DNA from: an uncultured Methanobrevibacter sp.
GTDB lineage: Archaea; Methanobacteriota; Methanobacteria; Methanobacteriales; Methanobacteriaceae
Length of the DNA: 64,000 nucleotides
NCBI RefSeq assembly: GCF_947170395.1
Contig: NZ_CAMVTE010000002.1
Location: 1-64,000, forward strand
Reading direction: 5' to 3'
The notes beneath the pieces were generated by a model, which was not told the origin of the DNA, did no database searches, and saw only the letters and a program-made list of their open reading frames with translations. The translations under genes and the position numbers were made by a program. Shown piece by piece: positions 28,996 through 37,829 of the stretch. Position 1 is the stretch's first letter. The number at the start of each line of letters is the position of its first letter.

Positions 28996-29028
28996 TGTTT
29001 ATATATAATGTATAACAAAATATATGTC
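28996..29028 (+). promoter_or_regulatory. Promoter that decides the start of the DUF2264 gene
   Basis: A TATA-like TTTATATATA lies at about 28998-29007. Transcription would start about 25 bases downstream, near 29025-29030. The ATG at 29008 directly abuts this box and would lie upstream of the transcript start, so the ATG at 29029 (MSNSILKRF) is the more likely start, possibly leaderless. Confidence 0.6.
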
Positions 29029-30237
29029 ATGAGTAATTCAATTTTAAAAAGATTTAGGAAAAAAGAAGAGCCTGTAATTGAAGAAACCACAACAGTCATT
29101 GAAGATAGAGAATATTGGATTTCAATGATGCGAAAAATAACCTTACCGGTTTTAACCAACCTTGCAAAAGGTTCATTGAGAAAAAACATGCCTTATGAAT
29201 CAACCAGTCTTGAAGGACAGAAGTTTTCATACCTTGAAGCGTTTGCACGTGTATTCAATGGAATATCATCCTGGCTGGAACTCGGACCTGACAGTTCAGA
29301 GGAAGGCATACTTCGTGAAAAATACATAAGATTAACGTTAAAGGCTATTTCAAATGCGGTCAATCCGAATCATAACGATTACATTTTTGTTGTGGAACCT
29401 AAACAGTCTCTGGTTGACGTTGCTCTTTTTGCTCAAGGATTACTCAGGGCCAAAAATGAAATCTGGCTCAATTTACAAATGGATGACCAGGCTCGAATCA
29501 TCCGTGAACTTAAAAATACAAGGGTTATAGCACCCTATGAAAATCACTGGCTGTTATTTACATCCATGATTGAAGCTGCTCTTTTGGAATTCACAGGAGA
29601 ATGTGACAAAGAGCGTTTAAGTTATGGAATCAGCAGATTCAGAGATGAATTTTATATTGGAGACGGAATCTACTCTGATGGAGAAGACTTTACAATGGGA
29701 TACTTCAACAGTATCGTCATTCACCCTATGCTAAACGACATTTTAAAGGTCATGAGAAAATATGGAATTGCAGAAGGTGAATTCCTGGATGTGCAACTGA
29801 TGAGATCATCAAGATTGGCTTCCGAACTTGAAAGGGTAATTTCACCGGAAGGTACATATCCTCTATTAGGAAGTTGCCTTTCATACCGTTGCGGCATTTT
29901 CCACCTGCTTTCACAGGCAGCGTTATTGAGAATATTGCCTAGAAACATAAATCCCGCTCAGGTAAGATGCGCATTGACAAAAATATTGAAAAAGCAGTTT
30001 GGAGACAATACCAACTTCAACAGTGCAGGATGGTTGATTGTCGGTTTGAACGGTTCACAAATAGATATTTCAGAAAGCGACATTAACACAGGAAGTCTGT
30101 ACCTATGCTGTTCAGTATTTTTAGCTTTGGGACTTCAGGAAAGTGATCCTTTCTGGACTTCACCGTTTGCAGAGTGGAGCAGCCTTCAGGCATGGAACGG
30201 TAATCCAATCCAGAAAGACCAGTCAATTGACTTTTAG
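29029..30237 (+). CDS. DUF2264 domain-containing protein
   Basis: A protein of about 402 residues that matches the DUF2264 family, whose members are thought to be alpha/alpha-barrel glycan-active enzymes, often near polysaccharide genes. Visible landmarks are REYWISMMRKITLPVLTNLAKG, FSYLEAFARVFNGISSWLELGPD, ENHWLLFTSMIEAALLEF, and DGIYSDGEDFTMGYFNSIVIHPML, followed by SPEGTYPLLGSCLSYRCG. There is no signal peptide. It stands alone between convergent and divergent neighbours. The molecular function is not known. Confidence 0.85.
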   Translation: MSNSILKRFRKKEEPVIEETTTVIEDREYWISMMRKITLPVLTNLAKGSLRKNMPYESTSLEGQKFSYLEAFARVFNGISSWLELGPDSSEEGILREKYIRLTLKAISNAVNPNHNDYIFVVEPKQSLVDVALFAQGLLRAKNEIWLNLQMDDQARIIRELKNTRVIAPYENHWLLFTSMIEAALLEFTGECDKERLSYGISRFRDEFYIGDGIYSDGEDFTMGYFNSIVIHPMLNDILKVMRKYGIAEGEFLDVQLMRSSRLASELERVISPEGTYPLLGSCLSYRCGIFHLLSQAALLRILPRNINPAQVRCALTKILKKQFGDNTNFNSAGWLIVGLNGSQIDISESDINTGSLYLCCSVFLALGLQESDPFWTSPFAEWSSLQAWNGNPIQKDQSIDF

Positions 30238-31106
30238 ATATTTCCCAAGTGGATATATTCTATTCCTTTTTTTATTGCAATATTTCTCGCTTCAAAAAGA
30301 GTTGATTCATAAGTTGGAGAAATATCATTCATTTTATAATATGGAAACGCCCTTGTGAAATGAAGCGGAACTTCCGGACCCAATTCATCGACAACAAAGT
30401 CACATAACTGTTCTATTTCTTCGCTCGAATCATTGTGATTGTTGATAATCAGGTTTGTAATTTCAAGATGCTTTCCTTCAAGATAAATTCTTTTCAAATT
30501 ATCCAGAACGATATCCAAATCAGCACCGCAGACCTTTTTATAAAATTCCTGAGACATTGACTTCAAGTCTATGTTGAATGCATCGACGAATGTTAGAACC
30601 TCTTCGATGGACTGCCTTGAAAAATAACCGTTGCTGACATAGATTACCTTCAGGCCCCTTTGGCGTGCAAGAAGGGAAGTTTTTTTGCTGAAAGGTAAGT
30701 GTATCGTAGGTTCATTATAGGTCCAAGCAATGGATTTGCAATTATACTTGACTGCATTTTCCACAATCGTTTCTGGAAGTATTTTAATGCCTCTTGAAAG
30801 TTTGTCATACTCATGAGATATCATATAGTTCTGGCAGTGCAAACATGTCATGTTACACCCAAAACCACCAATCGAGTATGTAAATGTGCCGGGCATGAAA
30901 TGATGGAGAGGCTTTTTTTCAATCGGATCCGGACTCAATGATGAGACTATGCCATAGCTTTCATCATGCAATTCGCCATTGATGTTTTTGTGCTGTCTGC
31001 ATACTCCAAAACTGCCGTCAGAAATCTTGCAGTAATTGGCGCATATCTCACATCTGACTTTCTGTGATTTGGAGCTTTTCTTGTAAAGATTGCTATTCAC
31101 TAACAT
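30234..31106 (-). CDS. amrS: AmmeMemoRadiSam-type radical SAM enzyme
   Basis: Radical SAM protein of about 290 residues with the cluster motif CNMTCLHCQNY near residue 82. It also has N-terminal Cys residues (CEICANYC..CRQH), the FTYSIGGFGCN lead-in, AWTYNEPTIHLPF, and FNIDLKSMSQEFYKKVCG, all matching the AmrS/PflA-like group. Its exact reaction is not established. Several in-frame ATGs exist; 31106 and 31115 are both possible, and the longer version overlaps thiL more. It follows thiL and overlaps its 3' end. Confidence 0.85.
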   Translation of the reverse strand: MLVNSNLYKKSSKSQKVRCEICANYCKISDGSFGVCRQHKNINGELHDESYGIVSSLSPDPIEKKPLHHFMPGTFTYSIGGFGCNMTCLHCQNYMISHEYDKLSRGIKILPETIVENAVKYNCKSIAWTYNEPTIHLPFSKKTSLLARQRGLKVIYVSNGYFSRQSIEEVLTFVDAFNIDLKSMSQEFYKKVCGADLDIVLDNLKRIYLEGKHLEITNLIINNHNDSSEEIEQLCDFVVDELGPEVPLHFTRAFPYYKMNDISPTYESTLFEARNIAIKKGIEYIHLGNI

Positions 31107-32019
31107 AATGCTCATAACCCCTGTTTTCAATTTCAATGACAATATCGTTTTGTAAGGTAAGTTCCACCTTATCCGAAGAGTTTACCTCACCAATTACTAT
31201 ATAATCCATATCCAATTTTTCCAAATCCTCTTTAGCGATTGTAAAAAGCAATTCAAAATCCTCACCCACGTGTAAAATCAAATCAAGATAGTCCAGATTC
31301 AGTTGTCTGGCCATCCGCTTAAATTCATCTGAAATATTAAGCATTTCCTCATAAATCATAAAACCGAAGCCATCTTTTTTGATTTCATATAGTTCGCTTG
31401 CAAGACCGTCGGTAATGTCAGTTGCTGATGTGGCATTGGCCTCTTTTATCATGATTCCCTCTTTAAGTCTTGCTATTGGCTTTAAAGACTTTTTGGAATA
31501 GATATTGTCCTGGGTCTTTAAGTTGAATCCCAAAGCGGCATGACCTATATCTCCTGTAATGACAACCAAATCGCCGATAGAATAGCTATTTTTAAGCAAC
31601 GGTTTGTCGCACAATCCCAGTGCGGTTCCGGAAATTATGATTTCGGATGCCTCATTTGTATCGCCTCCAATCAGCGGAATGGAATAGAAACTGCATGCGC
31701 CAAGCACACCATCTATTATTTGCTTAAAATCATCGATTGGCAAATCCTTCGGTATTGCAATCGACAGTAAAAATCCCAGCGGACTGGCTCCCATTGCCGC
31801 AAGGTCACTGACATTGACGGTTACGGATTTGAACCCCATTTCAAAATATGACATGTTTTCGGGAAAATGCCTTGACTGAATCAGCATGTCGCAGGTTGAA
31901 ATCAAATTGGTGCCATCCAACTTGGAAATAGCCGTATCATCTGCAACGATATCGTTTGAAGCTGAAATGATGTATCTGACTAGCTCCTTTTCACCGACAT
32001 CCGATACTTTTAAATTCAT
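31093..32019 (-). CDS. thiL: Thiamine-monophosphate kinase
   Basis: Kinase of 308 residues that phosphorylates thiamine monophosphate to thiamine diphosphate. It shows ADDTAISKL, ISTCDMLIQSRHFP, VNVSDLAAMGASPLGFLLSI, GGDTNEASEIIISG, DITDGLASELYEI, and VGEDFELLFTI, in the order of the AIR synthase/ThiL superfamily. The N-terminal DVGEKELVRYI is also typical. No strong ribosome binding site is seen before the ATG at 32019. The gene overlaps amrS by a few bases. Confidence 0.93.
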   Translation of the reverse strand: MNLKVSDVGEKELVRYIISASNDIVADDTAISKLDGTNLISTCDMLIQSRHFPENMSYFEMGFKSVTVNVSDLAAMGASPLGFLLSIAIPKDLPIDDFKQIIDGVLGACSFYSIPLIGGDTNEASEIIISGTALGLCDKPLLKNSYSIGDLVVITGDIGHAALGFNLKTQDNIYSKKSLKPIARLKEGIMIKEANATSATDITDGLASELYEIKKDGFGFMIYEEMLNISDEFKRMARQLNLDYLDLILHVGEDFELLFTIAKEDLEKLDMDYIVIGEVNSSDKVELTLQNDIVIEIENRGYEHYVSE

Positions 32020-32093
32020 GAGTTATAGTATCTATCTTAAAATAAATATAGTTTAAGAAATTTGAAAAAAAAGGTAAAAAAAGGTTTCAGAAA

Positions 32094-32588
32094 CTATAAA
32101 TTATCTGAAACTCTGTCTTTAATGATTTCGTATAAACGTGTATCGATTCCTAACGGGTCGGTCAGGACGATTTCGCCATCAAAGTGAACTTCCTCTTCAT
32201 CGTGGTCATGATGGTGGTGATGATGATGTCCGTGATCGTGGTCATGGTCGTGGTCATGTCCATGGTCATGATGGTGGTGGTGATGACCGGAAACGGATTC
32301 TTCATCAAAATCGCTTTCAATTCCTAAAAGTTGTGGAATGTCCCTTTTTGTGTGAAGCCCGTGAGCTACAAATACAGGAACAACGACAATTTTGTCCAAA
32401 TCGTTTTCTTCAGATAATTTTTTGATTGTTTCAGGAATACCCGGTTTTCTGATTTCCATAAATCCGTATTCTACAGGAATTTCAGGAAATTCTTCTTCAT
32501 ACATTTCTTTATAAGCTTTAATTACTTCTTCACCATCGTCCAGTCTTGAACCGTGGCTTAAAAGTAAGATTCCAGTTTTTTCAGTCAT
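32094..32588 (-). CDS. cfbA: CbiX-family sirohydrochlorin chelatase with a histidine-rich insert
   Basis: Small (164 residue) CbiX-type chelatase. In methanogens CfbA inserts nickel into sirohydrochlorin for coenzyme F430, and it may also load cobalt. Core motifs are GILLLSHGSR with the first catalytic His, VEYGFMEIRKPGIPE, and VVVPVFVAHGLHTKRDIPQLLG with the second. Between about residues 98 and 133 lies a run of His and Asp (HHHHHHDHGHDHDHD and similar) that may store or hand over metal ions. An AAAGGATGA site lies upstream. It is adjacent to a second, two-domain CbiX gene. Confidence 0.88.
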   Translation of the reverse strand: MTEKTGILLLSHGSRLDDGEEVIKAYKEMYEEEFPEIPVEYGFMEIRKPGIPETIKKLSEENDLDKIVVVPVFVAHGLHTKRDIPQLLGIESDFDEESVSGHHHHHHDHGHDHDHDHDHGHHHHHHHDHDEEEVHFDGEIVLTDPLGIDTRLYEIIKDRVSDNL

Positions 32589-32682
32589 GATTTATCATCC
32601 TTTAATGATTAATAATTAAGTTGTAAGTTAAATTCATTTAAGTTATCTTGAAAAAAAAATTTTTCAAAAAAAATATGAAAAA

Positions 32683-33591
32683 TTATAATTTTTCATCTAC
32701 CATTTTAGCTAAAATATCTATCAGAATGTCATCGGCCTTGATAGGCTGCGGATATAATATTTCACCGTCAAACTCGACAGGAGTCAGGTCGTGTGAGTGA
32801 TCATGGTCGTGGCCATGGTCATGTGAATGTTCATGTTCATGAGCTTCCAGAAATCCAAGGATGTGCGGAATGTCATGAGTTGTATGCATTCCAGGTGCAA
32901 TGAATACCGGAACGACAACCAATCTTTCCAAATCGTTTTCATCCACAAGTTTATTGATGGATTCTGGAATGCTAGGACCACATAATTCCATAAACCCGAA
33001 ACTTGACGGTAAATCACAGGTTTTCTCAAATTTATTATATAACTCTGTGGCAAATTCCTTATTGTAATTTAGCCTTGAGCCGTGAGTGACAAGCAGGATT
33101 CCGGTTTTTGCATCCTCATCCAATTTGGATTCGGATAAAGCCTCCCCGATTCTTTTATCTATGATATCCAAAAGTTCATCACGAGGTCCAATTGATTCCA
33201 ACAGTTCGATTTCACCGTCAAAATCCACATCATCGGCTATTGACAGGTAATGTTCCGGCGGATAATTTCCATCAGGACATCTTGGATCTTCTTCCAAAGG
33301 CTCCAAACCAAGCAATTGCGGTATATCAATGTTTGTGTGAATCCCCGGAGCCAAAAATACAGGAAGTGCAATGATTCTATCCAAATCATCAACTTCATCT
33401 TTAAGTATTTCAACTGCACCGGCTATGGTAGGCTCTGAAACCTTCATGTAACCAATTTCGGTAGCCAAACCTGTTGCCTTGATGAATTTTTCTTTGATTT
33501 GTGTGAATACTTCTTCAGCATAAGGTAGAGTACTTCCGTGACTAACTAAAATAACGGCAGTATTATTTGATAACTTTGAATTTGTATCCAT
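32683..33591 (-). CDS. Two-domain CbiX-family protein with a histidine-rich tail segment
   Basis: A 302-residue protein with two CbiX-like domains. Domain 1 has AVILVSHGSTLPYAEEVF and ALPVFLAPGIHTNIDIPQLLG. Domain 2 has GILLVTHGSRLNYNKEF and VVVPVFIAPGMHTTHDIPHILG. Each domain keeps both putative catalytic His residues. A His/Asp-rich stretch (HEHEHSHDHGHDHDHSHD) follows domain 2 near residue 260. The neighbouring small CbiX gene is probably a paralog. Whether it is a chelatase for nickel or cobalt or a metal carrier is unclear. It overlaps the end of the zinc-ribbon gene by 29 bases. Confidence 0.8.
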   Translation of the reverse strand: MDTNSKLSNNTAVILVSHGSTLPYAEEVFTQIKEKFIKATGLATEIGYMKVSEPTIAGAVEILKDEVDDLDRIIALPVFLAPGIHTNIDIPQLLGLEPLEEDPRCPDGNYPPEHYLSIADDVDFDGEIELLESIGPRDELLDIIDKRIGEALSESKLDEDAKTGILLVTHGSRLNYNKEFATELYNKFEKTCDLPSSFGFMELCGPSIPESINKLVDENDLERLVVVPVFIAPGMHTTHDIPHILGFLEAHEHEHSHDHGHDHDHSHDLTPVEFDGEILYPQPIKADDILIDILAKMVDEKL

Positions 33592-33961
33592 AGGAGATTA
33601 CTCCGTCTTTTCCATCCTCTCTAATTCTTCTGAATACCATTTCTACATCATCACCAATTTCAATGTCATCAACATCACAGTCAACAAGCTGGGATGTTAA
33701 TTTTGCACCTTCTTCGAGTTCGATAACAGCAACAGCATATGGTGCTGATTTCTTGAAATCGTCAGGAGCTGATCTGATTATTGAAAATGTGTGAATTTTA
33801 CCTTTTCCACTGAATTGGAATGGTTCAAGATTACCTTTTCTTCTGCAGTTAGGACAAACTACACGGGATGGGAAGAATAACTCTCCACAGGTAGTACATT
33901 TAGAACCAATAAGATTGTATCTCTGTTGTATATGACGCCATGTTCTAACAGTATCTGACAT
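33563..33961 (-). CDS. Zinc-ribbon OB-fold protein (DUF35 family)
   Basis: A 132-residue protein with a rubredoxin-like zinc ribbon (CTTCGELFFPSRVVCPNC) and an OB-fold (GKGKIHTFSIIRSAPDDFK, PYAVAVIELEEGAKL). In archaea this family bridges acetoacetyl-CoA thiolase and HMG-CoA synthase in mevalonate synthesis. The usual partner genes are not next to it in this window. A longer reading frame begins further upstream, but the start at 33961 is fixed by a strong GGAGGAT. It is divergent from the pilin-like gene. Confidence 0.88.
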   Translation of the reverse strand: MSDTVRTWRHIQQRYNLIGSKCTTCGELFFPSRVVCPNCRRKGNLEPFQFSGKGKIHTFSIIRSAPDDFKKSAPYAVAVIELEEGAKLTSQLVDCDVDDIEIGDDVEMVFRRIREDGKDGVISYGYKFKVIK

Positions 33962-34131
33962 GTAAATCCTCCATATATTTTCAATATGTATAATATCTAA
34001 ATGATAATATAAATAAGTATTTTTTTTATTACTAATTTTAAGAATTTTCAAGATTTTTAATACATATTTGTGTAAAATCATAAAGTCGCACTTCGACAAT
34101 AAATTTATCATTTTTCACCATATTTTTAATA

Positions 34132-35079
34132 ATGAAAATCGATTCAAATGGAAATCTAATACTTGGAACAACAGTTATTCTGATAACAACATTGCTGCTG
34201 ATGGCTATTTTTGTATTTACGGCAATAAATTATATTGAAAATGAAAATATAGACTCCAGCGAAAACGATAATTTCAAATATGTTATTGATGACTACACAA
34301 GAAACCTGGAGGTTCTGGGCCGCTCGTCAATCAATGATGCGACCGAGTGGGTCTACCATACATACAAGCTGTCAGACAGCAGAGGCGAAATCAAAAAGAA
34401 TCTGGAAAAAAAGTTGGATAAGGAAAACGAAAAATTTGAAGAGAAATATGACATGAAGATATCTTCTGAGGTATTGTCAGTTGAAAACACCGACAGTCCA
34501 TGGAAAATATTGTTCAAAGTAAAGCTAAACATTGAAAAGAACAACAACAGGTACTCCAAAATCGTTGAAAAGAACGCATCAATTGAAGGGCTCAAGGACC
34601 CCCTGCCCGTTGCCAAACTGTCGGTAGCATCGGGAATATATAAGCAGGGAGACAAGCTCAACTACAAAAACGCCCTTACAAGATATCTGAAACTGAGAAA
34701 CCTCGAATCACCGTTTTCATATGCCTTTGCAACAACACCTCAATTCATAAAGAAATGTCCATACGACCCTTATATCCATCACGGAGATCCCGGCGTCCTT
34801 AAGGACTGTCTGAAAAATGGCTATTTTCATGAAAGTGCAGACGGAAGCTGTTATCTCTGCAGGCTTGAGGGAAAGGCAGTTTGTCCGCATTACGGAATGG
34901 AAGTGTTTATCCAAACGCATACCCCACTTACGAACGGGTCGGTGTCATGTTCGGACCATGTGGTATTTCATGACCATTACAACGGTGAAAAACTCAATAA
35001 ATATGATTTTGACAGCCTGATTCTCGACAGTTCCCACAGAAAAAAATACGGACTTGGAGGTGAAGATGATGGACAGTAG
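34132..35079 (+). CDS. Pilin-like membrane protein with Cys/His-rich C-terminal part
   Basis: A 315-residue protein with a short charged N-terminus and one hydrophobic helix (LILGTTVILITTLLLMAIFVF), as in archaeal class III signal or pilin-like proteins. Two Cys- and His-containing stretches follow: CPYDPYIHHGDPGVLKDC near residue 202, then CYLCRLEGKAVCPHYG near 240, which suggest metal binding or disulfides in an extracellular domain. The function is not recognised. A TATA-like element about 25 bases upstream suggests leaderless transcription. It overlaps the next gene by a few bases. Confidence 0.6.
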   Translation: MKIDSNGNLILGTTVILITTLLLMAIFVFTAINYIENENIDSSENDNFKYVIDDYTRNLEVLGRSSINDATEWVYHTYKLSDSRGEIKKNLEKKLDKENEKFEEKYDMKISSEVLSVENTDSPWKILFKVKLNIEKNNNRYSKIVEKNASIEGLKDPLPVAKLSVASGIYKQGDKLNYKNALTRYLKLRNLESPFSYAFATTPQFIKKCPYDPYIHHGDPGVLKDCLKNGYFHESADGSCYLCRLEGKAVCPHYGMEVFIQTHTPLTNGSVSCSDHVVFHDHYNGEKLNKYDFDSLILDSSHRKKYGLGGEDDGQ

Positions 35080-35935
35080 GGGAAACATTTCAATTGAAAT
35101 AGGGCTTGTGCTTATTGTGATTTTGATAATTGCAGGTGCTGTGCTGAACTTCTCAGACATCATGACCCAAAAGGCAATTACGGCATCCGAAAGCGAAAAC
35201 ACTGAAGTGCTAATCACAGAAGCCATAGACAACCTTATAAACAATCCGGGAGTGCCTGACAACTGGCAGAAAAATAAAAAGGGAATGCCGGGACTGGCAA
35301 TCATTAATGAAGGTGGTGAAACCATTCCAAACAGCGTTTCATACTTTAAGTTCCTGGCGCTTTCCAAAAACTACAAAAAGCTTGTCGATGAAAAAATGTT
35401 CGATTCCAAAATAAAAACATCAATGGAACTGATTCCTCGGGAGAGTAGTATTTCAAGTGTAAAAATAGGAAACGATAAGGAAAATTGTGAGGTATTCAGT
35501 GTAAACAGACTTGTAAAATGTGATTTTTACAACAAATATGTAATAAAAACCTTCCAAAATGCAGGCAAATGCAATCACAAACACAAACAGGATACACACA
35601 GCTGCAACTATTTTAAAGTCTTTCCCGGCAATCTGCGTGCTTCGGATTACTATTTGCTTATTGACAAGCAGGAAAAAAACGATGTAAAATATGTAATCGA
35701 CACTACCCGGGTCGTTAAGGCAAGACCTTGGCAAAGCCCAAGTTCGGATAGGATATATCTAAACACCGAAATCAGCTTCTATGATGATACGAGTGCAGTA
35801 GTTTTCATCCATTTCGACAAGCCCCATGCAAAGGCATTGCTGGTTTGTGTTCCAAAAACATTTGACAAATCAAAGCTCAGCTATGATTATTTTAGGGTGA
35901 ATGACTGCAATCTGATATTGAAGGCATGGTATTAG
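35069..35935 (+). CDS. Pilin-like membrane protein, partner of the preceding gene
   Basis: About 288 residues beginning MDSRGNISIEIGLVLIVIL, a pattern close to archaeal class III prepilins (the SxE step after a G/N-containing site, then a long hydrophobic helix). The start at 35069 is preferred over 35054 because GGAGGTGA (35056-35063) is then correctly spaced. It starts before the stop of the preceding gene, so translation is probably coupled. A Cys/His cluster (CNHKHKQDTHSC) occurs near residue 170. Both proteins may be minor pilins or surface adhesins; this is inference. Confidence 0.6.
   Translation: MDSRGNISIEIGLVLIVILIIAGAVLNFSDIMTQKAITASESENTEVLITEAIDNLINNPGVPDNWQKNKKGMPGLAIINEGGETIPNSVSYFKFLALSKNYKKLVDEKMFDSKIKTSMELIPRESSISSVKIGNDKENCEVFSVNRLVKCDFYNKYVIKTFQNAGKCNHKHKQDTHSCNYFKVFPGNLRASDYYLLIDKQEKNDVKYVIDTTRVVKARPWQSPSSDRIYLNTEISFYDDTSAVVFIHFDKPHAKALLVCVPKTFDKSKLSYDYFRVNDCNLILKAWY
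35441..35462 (-). promoter_or_regulatory. Origin-box-like sequence inside a coding region
   Basis: The minus strand reads TTACACTTGAAA (35451-35462) followed after five bases by CTCTC, the same layout as one box at the 45 kb origin. It lies inside the second pilin-like gene. The match may be chance, but the flank agreement is notable. Confidence 0.35.
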
Positions 35936-37194
35936 ATTAAGGCGCCTAAAACAAGCAATGAAATTGATATTAATATCAAACTTGAAATTGAATCTGTAAT
36001 GCTTGTGGAAATCGGTATTACAATATTGTCCGGGTCCAAATTATGGTTATATGAAATTGTTGATACGTAATAGACCAGAAATACCATTACGGTAACCAGA
36101 ATCAGACCTGATATTGTACTTATAAGGGAGATGTTTAAAAATCCGACGCCTGCTGTCTTAAGTATTACAGATGATGTTTCTGCTAAAATTCCAATCATCG
36201 GGAAAACTACAATCGCAATGACAAAACAGATTACAAAATTATCAATGGCATATAAGTTAGGCCTGTTGAGCGGTTCAATCAAACCGGAGTGTAGACCTGA
36301 AGACAGTCTTGCACCTAAAATACTTATTAAACTGCCGCTTTCTCCTGAAAATAGAGGAAGCAATGTTAAAAGACTCGGATTGGTAAGCAATGTTTCAACC
36401 GAACTGTTTAGGATAGCTCCTGCGGAACCTCCCAAAAAGGAACATAAAAGCAAAACAGGAATGGATTGCTTTATGATTGTTTTTGTCTCATATGACAGTC
36501 TGTAACAGTAAATGAAACTGATTACAACTGCTATTACAATTGCGGCCAAAACTATATCCTTCACTATGAAATCAAAGTTTATAAAATTAAGTATGAATAT
36601 TGATACGATGATTGCCGGCAGGGTAAACAAATCGCCGAATGCAGCAATAATCGGGCTTGTGATGTTGTCCGGGTCCCATCCATGCTCAAAACTTTTAAAT
36701 GAGACAAGCATTGTTATCGGAAGCATAATCAAGTTTGAAATGATTCCGGCAATAACACAAATCAGTATGAAATCTATCAGTGACATTGAAGGCTGATGCA
36801 AAAGCATACATAAAACCTTCGCTACGATAGCCAAGAATATGGATAAAACAAGTGTTAAAACAAATGAAGAGAATATGTTATAATTCAATTCGTCTGAAAA
36901 CTCAAATTCGGGAGATATTATACCGATGTGCAGATTGGTTGAAAGTCTTGAAGCGAATGAACCGAAAATGTTTCCTCTCATTCCGATAGCTCCAGGGATA
37001 ATTACCAAAAGACCCGGAAATGTTTCAAGGAAAAAGGTCATTCTGCCTAAAATTATACCGGCGAACAAATCTCCGACAGCGCAGATTAAAAGAGCAATCA
37101 ATCCTTCTTTTATGACGCTGCTGTTATATAGATAAAACTCGGATAGTGAACTGCGAATCCTCTTCTGCAGGCTTAACTCCTTCACAAATATCAC
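35932..37194 (-). CDS. MgtE/SLC41-like divalent cation transporter
   Basis: A 420-residue integral membrane protein with two related halves that fit MgtE-type membrane domains. Each half has a conserved GxxG pattern: FPGLLVIIPGAIGMRGNIFGSFASRLST near residue 70 and PLFSGESGSLISILGARLSSGLHSG near 295. There is no cytosolic CBS regulatory domain, unlike bacterial MgtE. Mg2+ or another divalent cation is the likely substrate. A GTG at 37194 is one possible start and GTG at 37185 another; neither has a perfect ribosome binding site. It follows the PhoU/TrkA_C gene on the same strand. Confidence 0.82.
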   Translation of the reverse strand: MIFVKELSLQKRIRSSLSEFYLYNSSVIKEGLIALLICAVGDLFAGIILGRMTFFLETFPGLLVIIPGAIGMRGNIFGSFASRLSTNLHIGIISPEFEFSDELNYNIFSSFVLTLVLSIFLAIVAKVLCMLLHQPSMSLIDFILICVIAGIISNLIMLPITMLVSFKSFEHGWDPDNITSPIIAAFGDLFTLPAIIVSIFILNFINFDFIVKDIVLAAIVIAVVISFIYCYRLSYETKTIIKQSIPVLLLCSFLGGSAGAILNSSVETLLTNPSLLTLLPLFSGESGSLISILGARLSSGLHSGLIEPLNRPNLYAIDNFVICFVIAIVVFPMIGILAETSSVILKTAGVGFLNISLISTISGLILVTVMVFLVYYVSTISYNHNLDPDNIVIPISTSITDSISSLILISISLLVLGALI

Positions 37195-37216
37195 TACCCA
37201 TAATCATTTTTATCAC

Positions 37217-37819
37217 TCAGTCATCTTCATCTTCTAATTCATCTGGAATGTCTTCCAGAGAACAGGTTGCTGCTGCAAGCTTTTCAAGCAAATCAGCACC
37301 AGCTTCTGTACCTTTTAAAATTAATGTATCATTCGGTAAAATGGTTGTATTTTTATCCGGACCGTAAATCCAGGAAGTTCCTCTTCTGATTGCAATTACC
37401 CTCATACCTGTACGGTTAACCAACAATAGCTCTCCTAAACTGTTATTGGCCAAATCTGATTTTTCATCTACAACAACTCTTACAATGCTTTTATCAGATT
37501 CTTCCATTACCATCTTGAATACAGGATGTGGTTTAAAACCGGTAATTACCAAATCGGCTAAATCTTTTGCTGCATTTGCAATACTTTCTGCAGCTTCTGC
37601 AATTTCAAGCAATGCTGTCAATTTTTCAGCATCTTCATATGATCGTGCTGCAACCAGCGATTCCTTTTTGATTTCATAATTCATTGCATTGACTTCATTT
37701 TCCAATGTAAGAACCTCTTCGGCTGCCGCCTTACTGTTAAATAAGATAGCGGAATAAGCCAAATCAACCATCAGTTCCGACATGTTTTTCATTTCAATTA
37801 ATAAATTTTTGATTGACAA
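37217..37819 (-). CDS. PhoU-like and TrkA_C domain protein
   Basis: A 200-residue cytoplasmic protein. The N-terminal half is a helical PhoU-like bundle ([37 protein letters not shown]). The C-terminal half is a TrkA_C domain ([39 protein letters not shown]) that binds nucleotide-type ligands in potassium and cation transporters. It is located directly upstream of the MgtE-like gene (22 base gap), so it probably regulates that transporter. Confidence 0.85.
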   Translation of the reverse strand: MSIKNLLIEMKNMSELMVDLAYSAILFNSKAAAEEVLTLENEVNAMNYEIKKESLVAARSYEDAEKLTALLEIAEAAESIANAAKDLADLVITGFKPHPVFKMVMEESDKSIVRVVVDEKSDLANNSLGELLLVNRTGMRVIAIRRGTSWIYGPDKNTTILPNDTLILKGTEAGADLLEKLAAATCSLEDIPDELEDEDD

Positions 37820-37829
37820 TTAAATTCAC

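Noticed and set aside
32200-32290. Repetitive CAT/GAT tract that could look like a CRISPR or microsatellite
   Set aside because: It is in frame with the CbiX gene and encodes its His/Asp-rich insert; there are no spacers.
32138-32425. Plus-strand Arg/Gly/His-rich frame opposite the CbiX gene
   Set aside because: It is the complement of the His/Asp-coding repeat (CAT/GAT codons) and has no start signal.
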